From: Flavobacterium endoglycinae
GTDB lineage: Bacteria; Bacteroidota; Bacteroidia; Flavobacteriales; Flavobacteriaceae
Assembly: GCF_017352115.1 (NCBI RefSeq)
Contig: NZ_CP071448.1
Location: 1,759,001-1,823,000 of the forward strand
Reading direction: 5' to 3'
Length of the DNA stretch: 64,000 nucleotides
The translations under genes were made by a program, and so were the position numbers. Shown one piece after another: positions 1 to 10,200 of this stretch; the stretch's first letter is position 1, and each line of letters begins with the position of its first letter. The notes below the pieces were generated by a model. The model saw only the letters and a list, made by a program, of their open reading frames with translations. It searched no databases and was not told the origin of the DNA.

Positions 1-158
1 ATAACATTCGGCTTATAATTTTTGAGTTTGGCATACTCCTTAATCTTCACCTTCGTTTGCTCACTAATTTCCGGACTGTCATTCAATGCTTTAGATACAG
101 TCGAAACCGAAACACCAAGTTCCTTCGCAATTTGTTTTAGAGTTGCTTTAGCTTTCAT
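1..158 (-). CDS. LacI-family transcriptional regulator, N-terminal part only
   Basis: The reverse strand reads ATG at 158-156 and stays open to the window edge, giving about 52 residues. They begin MKAKATLKQIAKELGVSVST and continue with VSKALNDSP, the classic LacI/GalR DNA-binding helix-turn-helix and hinge start. The ligand-binding domain lies outside the window, so the effector and targets cannot be inferred. Such regulators usually control nearby carbohydrate genes, which would also lie to the left. The family call is firm; the rest is unknown. Confidence 0.85.
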   Translation of the reverse strand, partial: MKAKATLKQIAKELGVSVSTVSKALNDSPEISEQTKVKIKEYAKLKNYKPNV

Positions 159-349
159 CCAATTGAATTTTATGTAATTAATACAAATATAGTAGAATTA
201 CCTAAAATAAAACAAAAACAACCTACTAGTATTTAAAAATATCTACGTCATTCGAAAAAATAATAAAATACTTATGATTTTTTAAAACCGTCCTTATTAA
301 AATCTCGTTAATACCTGAATACATGTTATTTAACCTAAAAAACTTGATT

Positions 350-1096
350 ATGAAAAACGAAGTTAAGATTCATGAAGTTAACCCTTCACTGGATAGCAGA
401 AGGAGCTTTTTGAAGCTCAGTGGACTAACATTAGTTACTGCAGGTTTGGTTCTGGCTGGCTGCAGCGATAATGATAATGATGATGATATGAAGGACAACT
501 CCTTACCCGGAATAAAAAATGGTATTTTCGACCTTGGCTCTGGTGATTTTGGCGTGCTTACTTACGCTTATGCTTTAGAGCAATTAGAAGCAGACTTTTA
601 TACGAAAGTTGTAAATGCCTCAAATTTTAATGCCACATTTAATGATACTGAACGTCAGGTTCTAACCGACTTATACCATCATGAAGTAATCCATAGAGAT
701 TTCTTTAAGGCGGCATTAAGCGGAGCGCTTCCAGATCCAAGTTCACAACTGCTTCCTTCTTTAGCCTTTACTTACGGTTCTTTGAATTTCAATAGCCGAA
801 CAGAAGTTTTAGCAACCGCAAAAGCCCTCGAAGACACAGGAGTGGCTGCTTATAATGGAGCTGGAAGATTAATTAAAACGCCAGATTATTTAGTACTTGC
901 CGGAAAAATTGTTTCTGTAGAAGCGCGTCACGCTTCTGCCATAAGAAGCTTAATCAATCCTAATTCTAAAGATTTTGCAGGAGATGATATCGTAAGCGCT
1001 TCAACAGGATTAGATGTTGCAAAAGATCCTTCTAAAATCCTACCAGTTGCTGCTGGATTTATTACAACAAAATTTACTGCCAATTATCTTCCTTAA
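350..1096 (+). CDS. ferritin-like domain protein, exported lipoprotein
   Basis: About 248 residues. The N-terminus has a twin-arginine-like stretch (SRRSFLK) followed by a hydrophobic segment and a lipobox ending LAGC, then an Asp/Asn-rich linker, so it is probably a Tat-exported lipoprotein. The body shows ferritin-like four-helix features: YALEQLEADFY, a HHEVIHRDFF helix, an ALEDTGVAAY helix and VSVEARHASAIRSL, which supply the Glu/His ligands of a di-iron site. I chose ATG 350 over an in-frame ATG at 323 because it gives a more compact signal. It is followed 25 bp later by a paralogue, so the two are probably co-transcribed. The function is not known; some relatives are called desiccation-associated proteins. 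Confidence 0.8.
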   Translation: MKNEVKIHEVNPSLDSRRSFLKLSGLTLVTAGLVLAGCSDNDNDDDMKDNSLPGIKNGIFDLGSGDFGVLTYAYALEQLEADFYTKVVNASNFNATFNDTERQVLTDLYHHEVIHRDFFKAALSGALPDPSSQLLPSLAFTYGSLNFNSRTEVLATAKALEDTGVAAYNGAGRLIKTPDYLVLAGKIVSVEARHASAIRSLINPNSKDFAGDDIVSASTGLDVAKDPSKILPVAAGFITTKFTANYLP

Positions 1097-1121
1097 TATT
1101 AACTGCTAAAACTTAGAAATT

Positions 1122-1934
1122 ATGAACATTTTAAAATTTATAGAAACTTTTACGGATGACAGTTTAATGAAAAGTACTGGTTCCCGACGAGACAGTTTTA
1201 CACAATTTGGAAACATTGGAAAAAATTTAGCATTAGCATCAATCCCTTTTGGTCTTTCAGCTTTGGCCAATAAAGCATTAGCAAAAGATATCACCGCAAC
1301 TCCCGCAACTCCAATTGGAGCACTTCAATTTGCATTGACCTTAGAATATTTGGAAAATGAATTTTACGCAATGGCATTAGATTCAGGTGTTATTCCAGCA
1401 TCTGAAAACGGAGGACGTGATTTAAAAGTTTTTCAGCAAATTGCAGCACACGAAGCTGATCACGTTTCATTTTTAATAGCCGGTTTAGGCGGAACCATGA
1501 GTGCAAATTTTGTTCCAAAACCAACTTTTGACTTTACTGTTGGCGGTGCATTTGATCCTTTTAATGACTATCCAACCTTTTTAGCATTGGCCCAAGCTTT
1601 TGAAGATACAGGCGTTAGAGCTTATAAAGGTCAGGCAGCAAACCTAATGTCTACACCTGATTTACTTACAGCGGCATTACAAATCCACTCTGTCGAAGCC
1701 CGTCATGCTTCTGAAGTACGACGCCTGCGCGGCTTAAAAGGATGGATCTCTAATGCCGAAAGAGGAGCCGGAATGCCTTCGGCAACACAGGCAGTATACG
1801 ACGGAGAAGGAATTACAATACAGGCAGGTTTCAATACCGCAGCCGCATTTGGAGCTGCCGCAGGGTCAGAAGCTTACGACGAGCCGCTTACGACACAACA
1901 AGTGGTAGATATCGCTAATATATTTATAGTATAA
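1122..1934 (+). CDS. ferritin-like domain protein, second tandem copy
   Basis: 270 residues, a diverged paralogue of the preceding gene. The N-terminus carries GSRRDSF and a hydrophobic stretch ending ALANKALA, which resembles a Tat signal without a lipobox, so this copy may be periplasmic and soluble rather than a lipoprotein. The four ferritin helices are visible: LTLEYLENEFYAMAL, AAHEADHVSFL, AQAFEDTGVRAYKG and IHSVEARHASEVRRL. The Glu and His positions match those of the first copy. A strong intrinsic terminator follows, closing a two-gene operon. The biological role is not established. Confidence 0.8.
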   Translation: MNILKFIETFTDDSLMKSTGSRRDSFTQFGNIGKNLALASIPFGLSALANKALAKDITATPATPIGALQFALTLEYLENEFYAMALDSGVIPASENGGRDLKVFQQIAAHEADHVSFLIAGLGGTMSANFVPKPTFDFTVGGAFDPFNDYPTFLALAQAFEDTGVRAYKGQAANLMSTPDLLTAALQIHSVEARHASEVRRLRGLKGWISNAERGAGMPSATQAVYDGEGITIQAGFNTAAAFGAAAGSEAYDEPLTTQQVVDIANIFIV

Positions 1935-1961
1935 TTACACGAAATAATTCAAAAAAGCAGC

Positions 1962-1996
1962 GCACCTTTGCACCAAAATGCAAAGGTGCTTTTTTT
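1962..1996 (+). terminator. intrinsic terminator after the ferritin-like pair
   Basis: A perfect 11-bp stem (gcacctttgca at 1962-1972 with its complement at 1979-1989), a six-base loop and a seven-T run. It ends the ferritin-like operon and separates it from the rplM promoter. Confidence 0.9.
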
Positions 1997-2058
1997 ATGC
2001 TTTTAAATAAAAAACTGAGAGCCTGATTTTCAGTATTTAAAATATTCTTTTCAGGTAT

Positions 2059-2088
2059 TTGGTTTTAAAATAATTAATTGTACTTTTG
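2059..2088 (+). promoter_or_regulatory. Bacteroidota-type promoter for rplM-rpsI
   Basis: TTG at 2059-2061, 19 bases, then TACTTTTG at 2081-2088. This is an exact match to the -33 TTG / -7 TAnnTTTG consensus of this phylum, placed about 45 bp before the rplM start. Confidence 0.75.
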
Positions 2089-2131
2089 CATCCCCTTTAT
2101 TGGGGATGGAATGTTTAATTAAAATAATATT

Positions 2132-2587
2132 ATGGACGCATTAAGCTACAAAACAGTTTCAGCAAATAAAGCCACTATAACTAAAGAGTGGATTGTTGTT
2201 GACGCTGAAGGTCATAACTTAGGACGTCTTGCTTCAAAGGTTGCTATGATCTTAAGAGGTAAGTACAAGCCAAGTTACACACCGCACGTTGACTGTGGAG
2301 ATAACGTAATTGTTATCAACTCAGAAAAAATTAACCTTACAGGTACAAAATTGAATGACAAAATTTACATGCGTCATACAGGTTACCCAGGAGGACAAAG
2401 AACTTTAACTGCTAAAGTATTGCAAGCTAAAAATCCAGCTGCATTAGTAGAAAAAGCTGTAAAAGGTATGTTACCTAAAAACAAATTAGGTGCTGAACTT
2501 TTTAGAAATCTAAATGTTGTTGTAGGAGCTGAGCACAAACACGGAGCTCAAAAACCTAGAACTGTTAACCTAAATGATCTTAAGTAA
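2132..2587 (+). CDS. rplM: 50S ribosomal protein L13 (uL13)
   Basis: 151 residues, the usual length. It is recognised by WIVVDAEGHNLGRLASKVA, the VIVINSEKI segment and HTGYPGG. It is an early-assembling large-subunit protein that binds 23S rRNA. The stop codon overlaps the ATG of rpsI by one base, indicating translational coupling in the conserved rplM-rpsI pair. A consensus promoter lies immediately upstream. Confidence 0.97.
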   Translation: MDALSYKTVSANKATITKEWIVVDAEGHNLGRLASKVAMILRGKYKPSYTPHVDCGDNVIVINSEKINLTGTKLNDKIYMRHTGYPGGQRTLTAKVLQAKNPAALVEKAVKGMLPKNKLGAELFRNLNVVVGAEHKHGAQKPRTVNLNDLK

Positions 2588-2973
2588 TGGGAGTTATTCA
2601 CAAAATCGGTAGAAGAAAAACCGCTGTTGCACGTGTTTACGTTTCTGAAGGAACTGGAAACATCACTGTAAACAAAAAAGAATTCGCAACTTACTTTCCA
2701 ACTGCAACTTTACAATACAAAGTTTTACAACCATTGTCTATGACAGAAAACGTAAACAACTTTGACGTAAAAGTAAACGTTTACGGAGGTGGTACAACTG
2801 GTCAGGCAGAAGCTGTAAGAATGGCATTAGCACGCGTAATGTGTGAAGTTAACGCTGAAAACAGAGGAATCCTTAAACCAGAAGGTTTATTAACAAGAGA
2901 CCCTAGAATGGTTGAACGTAAGAAATTCGGTCAGAAGAAAGCTCGTAAGAGATTCCAGTTCTCTAAACGTTAA
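2587..2973 (+). CDS. rpsI: 30S ribosomal protein S9 (uS9)
   Basis: 128 residues. It starts MGVIHKIGRRKTAVARVY, has the GGGTTGQAEAVRMALAR core and ends in the basic KKARKRFQFSKR tail that reaches the ribosomal P site. It overlaps the rplM stop codon by one base, the standard arrangement. There is no terminator immediately after it; a hairpin at about 2980-3006 lacks a T run. Confidence 0.97.
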   Translation: MGVIHKIGRRKTAVARVYVSEGTGNITVNKKEFATYFPTATLQYKVLQPLSMTENVNNFDVKVNVYGGGTTGQAEAVRMALARVMCEVNAENRGILKPEGLLTRDPRMVERKKFGQKKARKRFQFSKR

Positions 2974-3019
2974 TATTACCTGTCTTGTTCAAATGGGACA
3001 AGACATTATCAATTATTTA

Positions 3020-3047
3020 TTGAAATTAAAAAACACAGTTATTGTTG
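3020..3047 (+). promoter_or_regulatory. probable rpsB-tsf promoter
   Basis: TTG at 3020-3022, 17 bases, then TATTGTTG at 3040-3047, one mismatch from TAnnTTTG. It would start a transcript near 3054, leaving an mRNA leader of about 95 nt with small hairpins (for example TCCTA/TAGGA at 3051-3066) before rpsB. Confidence 0.45.
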
Positions 3048-3149
3048 CTCTCCTATCGAGGTAGGATATAGTTTAGCATCTAAATGCATGAAGCCAGAGA
3101 AATCGCCATTCATACATTGCTAATCAACAGAACGTAAACTAGTACAAAA

Positions 3150-3920
3150 ATGGCAAACAAAATAGAAGTAAAAGAATTACTAGAAGCAGGTGTTCACTTC
3201 GGACACATGACTAGAAAATGGGATCCAAACATGGCTCCTTACATTTATATGGAGCGTAATGGTATTCACATTATCAATCTATATAAAACTGCAGCTAAAA
3301 TTGAAGAAGCTAACGAAGCTTTGAAAAAAATCGCTGCATCAGGTAGAAAAATTTTATTCGTAGCTACCAAAAAACAAGCAAAAGACATCGTTGCTGATAA
3401 AGCAAAAGCTGCAAACATGCCTTACATCACTGAAAGATGGCCAGGTGGAATGTTGACTAACTTCGTAACTATCAGAAAGGCAGTTAAAAAAATGTCTTCT
3501 ATTGATAAAATGAAGAAAGATGGTACTTTCAACACTTTATCTAAAAAAGAGCGTTTACAAGTGGATCGTCTACGTGCTAAATTAGAGAAAAACTTAGGTT
3601 CAATTGCTGATATGTCTAGACTACCTGCAGCATTGTTCGTAGTAGATATCAAAGCTGAACACATCGCAATAAAAGAAGCTCAAAAATTAAACATTCCAGT
3701 TTTCGCAATGGTTGATACGAATTCTGACCCAAGAGAGGTTGATTACGTGATTCCTGCAAATGATGACGCTTCTAAATCAATTGACAAAATTTTATCTTTA
3801 GTGACTACTGCAGTAATCGAAGGTCTTTCTGACAGAGGTGCTGAAAAAGAAGTTGAAGCTGCTGAAGAAGCTCCCGCTGTTGAAGCTGAAGCTGCTCCTG
3901 CAACTGAAACTGAAGAATAA
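3150..3920 (+). CDS. rpsB: 30S ribosomal protein S2 (uS2)
   Basis: 256 residues. LLEAGVHFGHMTRKWDPNM, the ERWPGGMLTNF motif and the VDTNSDP segment are diagnostic of S2. The last 25 residues form an Ala/Glu-rich acidic tail that goes beyond the conserved core. The gene precedes tsf, the usual pairing, separated here by 141 bp of AT-rich repeat-bearing sequence. The leader upstream may carry autoregulatory structure, as is common for rpsB mRNAs, but this is inference. Confidence 0.97.
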   Translation: MANKIEVKELLEAGVHFGHMTRKWDPNMAPYIYMERNGIHIINLYKTAAKIEEANEALKKIAASGRKILFVATKKQAKDIVADKAKAANMPYITERWPGGMLTNFVTIRKAVKKMSSIDKMKKDGTFNTLSKKERLQVDRLRAKLEKNLGSIADMSRLPAALFVVDIKAEHIAIKEAQKLNIPVFAMVDTNSDPREVDYVIPANDDASKSIDKILSLVTTAVIEGLSDRGAEKEVEAAEEAPAVEAEAAPATETEE

Positions 3921-3925
3921 ATCAA

Positions 3926-4031
3926 ATCTTAAATTCCAAATTTTAAATTCCAAAGTCCAAAACAAAATTAAAAACGTTATGTTGATAATTTATTAAAATT
4001 GGAGTTTGGGATTTAAAAGATGGAATTTTTT
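3926..4031. repeat. dispersed AATTCCAAA repeat, inverted arms
   Basis: AAATTCCAAA-type units at 3930-3960 face the complementary TTGGAGTTTGGGATTT-type units at 3992-4025, so the rpsB-tsf gap can fold back. Related units recur between genes at about 13367-13402, 19272-19310, 21508-21622, 28218-28268 and 33687-33722. Confidence 0.6.
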
Positions 4032-4061
4032 ACTTTTAAACACATTAAAACTTAAAATATT

Positions 4062-5024
4062 ATGGCAACAATTACTGCTGCAGACGTAAATAAATTAAGA
4101 CAATCTACAGGTGCCGGAATGATGGACTGTAAAAAAGCTTTAGTTGAAGCTGAAGGAGATTTCGATAAAGCGATCCAAATCCTTAGAGAAAAAGGACAAA
4201 AAGTTGCTGCTAACCGTTCTGACCGTGAGTCTTCTGAAGGAGCTGCTGTTTCTTTTATCAATGCTGACCACACTAAAGGAGCTATCATCACTTTAAACTG
4301 CGAAACTGACTTCGTAGGTAAAAATGAAGCTTTCGTAACTTTAGCTAAAGATTTAGTTGAAAGAGCTATCAACTTCTCTTCTAAAGAAGAATTATTAGCT
4401 TCTGATTTCAACGGAATTACAGTTGCTGAAAAATTAATCGAGCAAACTGGAGTTATCGGTGAAAAAATCGAAATCGGTGGTTTCGAAATTTTAGAAGGCG
4501 CTTACGTTGGATCTTATGTTCACGTTAATAAAATTGCTGCTTTAACTGCAATTTCTGCTCCAGTTGCTAATGCTGAAGCTTTAACAAAAGATATCTCTAT
4601 GCAAGTTGCTTCTATGGGAGCTGACACATTATCTTACAAAGATTTTGATCCTGCTTTCGTTGAATCTGAACTTGCTGCTCGTATTGCTGTAATCGAAAAA
4701 GACAATGAAGAAGCAAAACGTTTAGGAAAAACTTTAAAAAATGTTCCTAAATACATCTCTTTCTCTCAATTAACTCCAGAAGTTATCAAACAAGCTGAAG
4801 AAGATGCTAAAGCTGAATTAAAAGCTGAAGGAAAACCAGAGCAAATCTGGGACAAAATCCTTCCAGGAAAAGTTCAACGTTTTATCTCTGATAACACTAC
4901 TTTAGATCAAGAAAAAGCTTTACTTGATCAAAACTTCATCAAAGATGACAGTAAAAAAGTTGGTGATTACGTAAAAGGATTCAATGTTGAAATCACAGGT
5001 TTCAAAAGAGTTACTTTAGGTTAA
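4062..5024 (+). CDS. tsf: translation elongation factor Ts
   Basis: 320 residues, longer than the E. coli protein. The N-terminal UBA-like domain reads VNKLRQSTGAGMMDCKKALVEAEGDFDKAI and is followed by the INCETDF-like segment LNCETDFVGKNEAF; the C-terminal dimerisation half ends in FKRVTLG. EF-Ts recycles EF-Tu from the GDP to the GTP form. The gene follows rpsB and is closed by a bidirectional terminator. Confidence 0.97.
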   Translation: MATITAADVNKLRQSTGAGMMDCKKALVEAEGDFDKAIQILREKGQKVAANRSDRESSEGAAVSFINADHTKGAIITLNCETDFVGKNEAFVTLAKDLVERAINFSSKEELLASDFNGITVAEKLIEQTGVIGEKIEIGGFEILEGAYVGSYVHVNKIAALTAISAPVANAEALTKDISMQVASMGADTLSYKDFDPAFVESELAARIAVIEKDNEEAKRLGKTLKNVPKYISFSQLTPEVIKQAEEDAKAELKAEGKPEQIWDKILPGKVQRFISDNTTLDQEKALLDQNFIKDDSKKVGDYVKGFNVEITGFKRVTLG

Positions 5025-5045
5025 TATATTATTTTTTCAATATTA

Positions 5046-5080
5046 AAAAGCCCGAATATTCAGTTATTCGGGCTTTTTTT
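5046..5080. terminator. bidirectional terminator between tsf and the M3 peptidase gene
   Basis: A 13-bp stem, aaaagcccgaata paired with its complement, with A and T runs on both sides. It serves the convergent tsf (plus) and peptidase (minus) genes. Confidence 0.85.
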
Positions 5081-5087
5081 ATTTCTA

Positions 5088-7172
5088 TTAACTTTCCACT
5101 GGAAAATTTCTTGCTCGCATCAACGCGTCAGAATTGGGAGCGTGTCCTCTAAAATTCTCATACATTTCTTCGTTATCAATCGTGTTACCAACACTTAAAA
5201 CTGTTTTATAAAGACGTTCAGAAATATTTTTATCAAATGGTCCGCCAGCTTCCAGAAAAGCTTCATAAGCATCTGCATTAATGACATCTGCCCATAAATA
5301 ACTGTAATATCCAGCTGCATATCCGTCACTTGAAAATATATGTGCAAACTGAGGAATTCTGTGGCGCATCACAATTTCTGAAGGCATATTAATTTCACTT
5401 AAAACTTTCTTTTCAAATTCATGCGGATCGATAGTTTCTGTTGTTAAATGCAGTTTCATATCAACAAATGAACTTGAAATCGTTTCTACAGTTGCAAAAC
5501 CTTCATTAAAATTGGCTGCCAGAGCTATTCTCTCTACCAAAGACTGAGACAATGGTTCATTTGTTTTATAATGAAGTGCAAACTTATTTAAAACCTCTGG
5601 AGTTGCCAGCCAATGTTCTAATAATTGCGAAGGAAACTCTACATAATCTCTAGCCACTGAAGTTCCTGAAAGACTAGGATACATTACATTTGAACATAAT
5701 CCGTGAAGTGCGTGACCAAATTCATGAAATAAAGTTGTGGCATCATCCCATGAAATTAAAACCGGTTCATCGCTGTTTCCTTTTATAAAATTGCAGTTGT
5801 TCGATACAATTGGAAGCACTTTTCCTTTAATTTTCTGCTGATCGCGATGCGAATTCATCCAAGCTCCAGAACGCTTTCCAACACGCGCATATGGATCAAA
5901 ATACCACAACCCAATTGGCTCTCCAGTCAATTTATTATTTACTTCCCAAACACGAACATCTTGATGATAGACCGGAACATCAAATAATTGTTTAAATCCT
6001 AAATCGAACAACTCGCCTGCTGTCCAGAACATTCCTTCTCTTAAATTTTCTAATTGCAGATATTGTTTGATTTCGTTTTGGTCTAAATCGTATTTCGCTT
6101 TACGCACTTTTTCGGCATAATAACGATAATCCCAAGGCTGAATTTTAAAATTTCCTCCCGCTGCCTCTACCATTTCCTGCATAGCCAAAACATCATTTTT
6201 GACTTTATCAACAGCAGGTTTCCATACTGAATGCATCAAATCCAATGTTTTCTGTGGATCTTTTGCCATTTTATTAGACAAACTCCACTCTGCAAAATTA
6301 GTAAAGCCTAAAATTTTTGCCTTTTCTGCCCTTAATTTCAAAATAGACACCAATGTTTCATTTGTATCATTTTCGTTCTTATTATCACCTCTTTTTACAA
6401 AAATATCAAATGCTTTTTCTCTTAAATTTCTTTGATCAGAAAACGTCAAAAAGGGTTCAATCGAAGATCTTGTATTTCCAATACAACCTAAAACATCTAA
6501 GTTTCTTTCTTTAGCTTCGGCAATTGCAGCATTTTTAAATTCATCGGGCAAACCATCAAAATCGGCTTCTGTTTTTAATTCTAAAAATTGGCCGTTTTCT
6601 TCTGCTAATAATTTTTGGCTGAAAAGCGTAAAAAGTCCTGCAAGTTCTTGATTAATTTTTGCAACTTTCTTTTTATCATCTGCATTTAGCTCTGCTCCTT
6701 CTCTCACAAAATCAGAATAATATACCCAAAGCAGACGCTGTTGTTCCTTCGTTAGTTTTTTACTTTCATCTGATTTATATAACGTTTCAATTCTAGAAAA
6801 AAGTTTTTCATTCTGATATAATTTATCGCTTATTTCCGCCAGTTTAGGAGACATTTCTGTATCGACAACATTGAATTCAGGAGTACTTAAATTAGAACGA
6901 TAAATTCCGTAAACCGCATGAATTCGATCCAGTTTTTCTCCTGAAAGCTCCAAAGCCGTAATTGTATTTTCAAATGTTGGTTCTTCAGGATTATTGGCAA
7001 TTGTATCCAATTCAGTCAGTTTTTCCTGAATCGCAGATTCAATTGCGGGTTTAAAATCAGAAATTTTATATTTTGTAAAATCCGGAACACCTCCGTAAGG
7101 ACCAGACCATTCTTTTAACAGTGGATTTTCAGCATTACTATCTCCAACTGCTGCTAATTTTTCTTTATTCAT
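5088..7172 (-). CDS. M3-family zinc metallopeptidase (oligopeptidase A / Dcp type)
   Basis: About 694 residues. The zinc-binding HExxH is seen in TLFHEFGHALHGL, with the following conserved Glu region of thimet-type peptidases. The N-terminus NPLLKEWSGPYGGVPDF is characteristic of the Dcp/oligopeptidase A subgroup, and RIPQFAHIFSSDGYAAGYYSYLW is the conserved substrate-binding region. I prefer ATG at 7172 to the TTG two codons upstream. No signal peptide is visible from this start, so it is probably a cytoplasmic enzyme degrading oligopeptides. It is transcribed divergently from the TraB-family gene. Confidence 0.9.
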   Translation of the reverse strand: MNKEKLAAVGDSNAENPLLKEWSGPYGGVPDFTKYKISDFKPAIESAIQEKLTELDTIANNPEEPTFENTITALELSGEKLDRIHAVYGIYRSNLSTPEFNVVDTEMSPKLAEISDKLYQNEKLFSRIETLYKSDESKKLTKEQQRLLWVYYSDFVREGAELNADDKKKVAKINQELAGLFTLFSQKLLAEENGQFLELKTEADFDGLPDEFKNAAIAEAKERNLDVLGCIGNTRSSIEPFLTFSDQRNLREKAFDIFVKRGDNKNENDTNETLVSILKLRAEKAKILGFTNFAEWSLSNKMAKDPQKTLDLMHSVWKPAVDKVKNDVLAMQEMVEAAGGNFKIQPWDYRYYAEKVRKAKYDLDQNEIKQYLQLENLREGMFWTAGELFDLGFKQLFDVPVYHQDVRVWEVNNKLTGEPIGLWYFDPYARVGKRSGAWMNSHRDQQKIKGKVLPIVSNNCNFIKGNSDEPVLISWDDATTLFHEFGHALHGLCSNVMYPSLSGTSVARDYVEFPSQLLEHWLATPEVLNKFALHYKTNEPLSQSLVERIALAANFNEGFATVETISSSFVDMKLHLTTETIDPHEFEKKVLSEINMPSEIVMRHRIPQFAHIFSSDGYAAGYYSYLWADVINADAYEAFLEAGGPFDKNISERLYKTVLSVGNTIDNEEMYENFRGHAPNSDALMRARNFPVES

Positions 7173-7291
7173 GACCAAAATAACATTGTCTTTCTGTTTG
7201 TACTATTTTTTTTAAATAACTGAATCAGTTCTACACTCAAAAATACCTAAAAATTCTATATTTGTTTATCAAAAACATTAAACTTACATCC

Positions 7292-10200
7292 TTGAAAAAG
7301 TTACTTTTAATAACCATCTTCATTACCTCATTTGTCTATTCACAAAATAAAAGTTTATTCTGGGAAATATCGGGAAACGGTCTGGCAAAAAAATCCTATT
7401 TATATGGCACTATGCACGTAAATGAGAGGGTTTCTTTTCATTTGTCGGATTCTTTTTTCAACAATCTGCTGGCATCTGATATTGTGGCAAATGAAAGCAA
7501 TCCAGAAACTTGGAGCGACTTGAATGATATTATAAAAAATAACGAAACCAATTATAATCGATACAATAAACTGTATTCGGAGTTTTATTTATTCCCTGTG
7601 AGCAAAGAAAATATTAAAAGTATTTTCGAAAATGACAATGAAAAATACTTCAGAAATATGCTTTCTGGTGTAGAAGGAAATCAGGCTGATTTTCAAGAAA
7701 ACACTGTTCTTGATATGTTTATTTTTCAAACGGGAAAAAAATACAAGAAAAAAATTGCAGGTCTTGAAGATGCCAAACAATCTATGATTTCTATTTTAAA
7801 TATCATGGACAAAGATGCCATGCCAAAGGATGAAAATAAAATTCCTTTGATGAAAATATTGAAAAACAGAAATTTAGATGACGTCTTAAAAGAATATTAC
7901 CGCGAGAAAGACATCGTTATGCTGGATTCAATCTATAAACTGATATTTTCCAAAAAAGCCCACGATGCTCTTATTATCAACCGTAATAAAGTAATGACAA
8001 GAAGTATTGACTCTATTGCCAAAACCGGAAGTTTATTTTCGGCAGTTGGAGCGGCGCATCTTGCTGGAAGCGAAGGAATAATTGAACTTTTAAGAAAAAA
8101 AGGATACACGGTAAATCCAATTATCGATGTTTTTACCGAAGCTGGAAAAAATAAAAAGAAAACCATAGAAGCTTATTTTCCAAATCCTACCTTCATTGCT
8201 GCATCTACTAGAGACAAAATGATACAATTACCGCTTTACAAAGCTGTTATTGAGGAAAAGCAAAATCTAGGATCACCAGATTTTACAAACGGAGCAGCAA
8301 TCACCATCAAAAGAATGCCTTTAAATTATTTTTTAAAGAATAATGAGACGGCTTATAATGCCAAATCGTTAGACAGTTTGTTTTTTGAAAAAATTGCAGG
8401 AGATATTCTCGAAAAGAAATACTTTGAACAAGCCAGTTATTCTGGATACGATATAAAAAACGTTACAAAAACGGGAAACGCACAGCACTCAAAATTTATC
8501 GTTACACCACTTGAAATTATTTCGATTTTAATGACAGGTCCTGCAAATTATGTTCGCCAGTATGAAAATGACGTTTATGAAAACATCAAAGTAAAATCTT
8601 TTAAAAACGAATGGGAGAAAATAAAACCTTTAAAAGGCGGTTTTGAAACCGAAATTCCTTCCTTTAATCTTGTTTTTGGAAACATTCCAGAAAAAGGAAA
8701 TGATATTGAAATTCAAGCGTATGATAATCAGGAAAAAGGATATTATTTTCTGAAAGAAAAAACATTAAGCAATACGGATGTTTTAGAAGATTCTGAATAC
8801 GAACAGAAACAAATTCATTTTCAATTCTATTTACAACAAGATCAAGATTCGACAAACGTTCGATACAATAAAGCCGAAAATACACTTGTTTCTTCTTCAA
8901 AAATTGGAAATCGAAACATGAAACTAAAAACTGTTATTTCTGGAAGTAAATACTACTTACTAGGCACTGTAAATGCATCTGAAACAAATACAAATCGTTT
9001 CTTTAATTCATTTACCATCGCTCCATTTACTTATAAAGCAAAAACAAGAGTTTACACCGATTCGACTGCAAACTATAAAGTAGAAATTCCCGAAAAAGAA
9101 AATGAAAGTCTGTTTTGGAATTTAAAAAAGACCGATACTGATTCGAAAAACACTTTTACAGAAACTTATAAATTTCAGTCGTTCAATTCTGAAACTGGAG
9201 ATAAAATTGGTTTGGTTTATTATAAATATCCTAAATACGAACACACTCTTTCTATCGATTCTATCCAGAAAAACCTCAAAAAGGATTTTCTAAAACAATC
9301 CGCTCAAGATTATGTAAGCAACGATTTTGACGACAACTACTATTTTACACCTACTTCTTTATTAAATAGTGCAGTATATTCGAAAATAGGATTCTCAAAA
9401 TCAAACTGGAACAATCTGTTGGCCGATAAAAAAAATAATTACGATTTTTTATCTTACACTACGAAATACGACAAGACAAACGAATGTTATATTATTGATG
9501 CTTTGGTATCTAAACAAAGCAGTACGCAAGCCGTAAAATATAGAGTATTGTATAAAAATAACGCATACTGCACTTTAAGTGCGCTTGTCGATAAAAACTA
9601 CAAAAACGAAAATCCTTTTATAGAAAAAACCTTCAATTCCTTGGTGTTACTCCAAGACAACAAAAAAGAGTCTGAAGACAAAATCACACTTTTTATGGAA
9701 GACGCTGGAAGTAAAAGCGATACCATTCGATCTTCGGCTTTACATGCGGTACACAATCTTGATATTACGCCAAATGATTTTGAAAAAGTTACTAACTTCA
9801 TTAATACATTCAATTTTAAAGAAAGTGAAACCTATGTTAAAACCGCTCTAATTGAAAAAATCGGCGAATTAAAAGATGAAAGAGTTATTCCGTTTTTAGA
9901 GAATTATTATAAAAAAGAAAATACTAAGACTGAAGTTCAGGTTAGTATTTTAAGAGCACTTTCAAAACAAAAATCAAAAGCGGCTTATAAAAAAATCAAT
10001 GAGTTATTAGATTATGATCTGCCAATTCCAGACAATCAATTTGATATACGAATGCTGTTTTCTGCCTTTGAAAGCGATGCTGAAAATAGCAAAGAACTCT
10101 TTCCTGAAATTTTTCAGTATTACAGCATCAAAGAATATCAAAATCCAGTTATAAGTTTCAGTAATTTATTATTAGAGAAGAAATTAATTTCAATCAAAAA

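Noticed and set aside
2980..3006. Terminator after rpsI
   Set aside because: A TGTCTTGT/ACAAGACA hairpin is present, but no T run follows.
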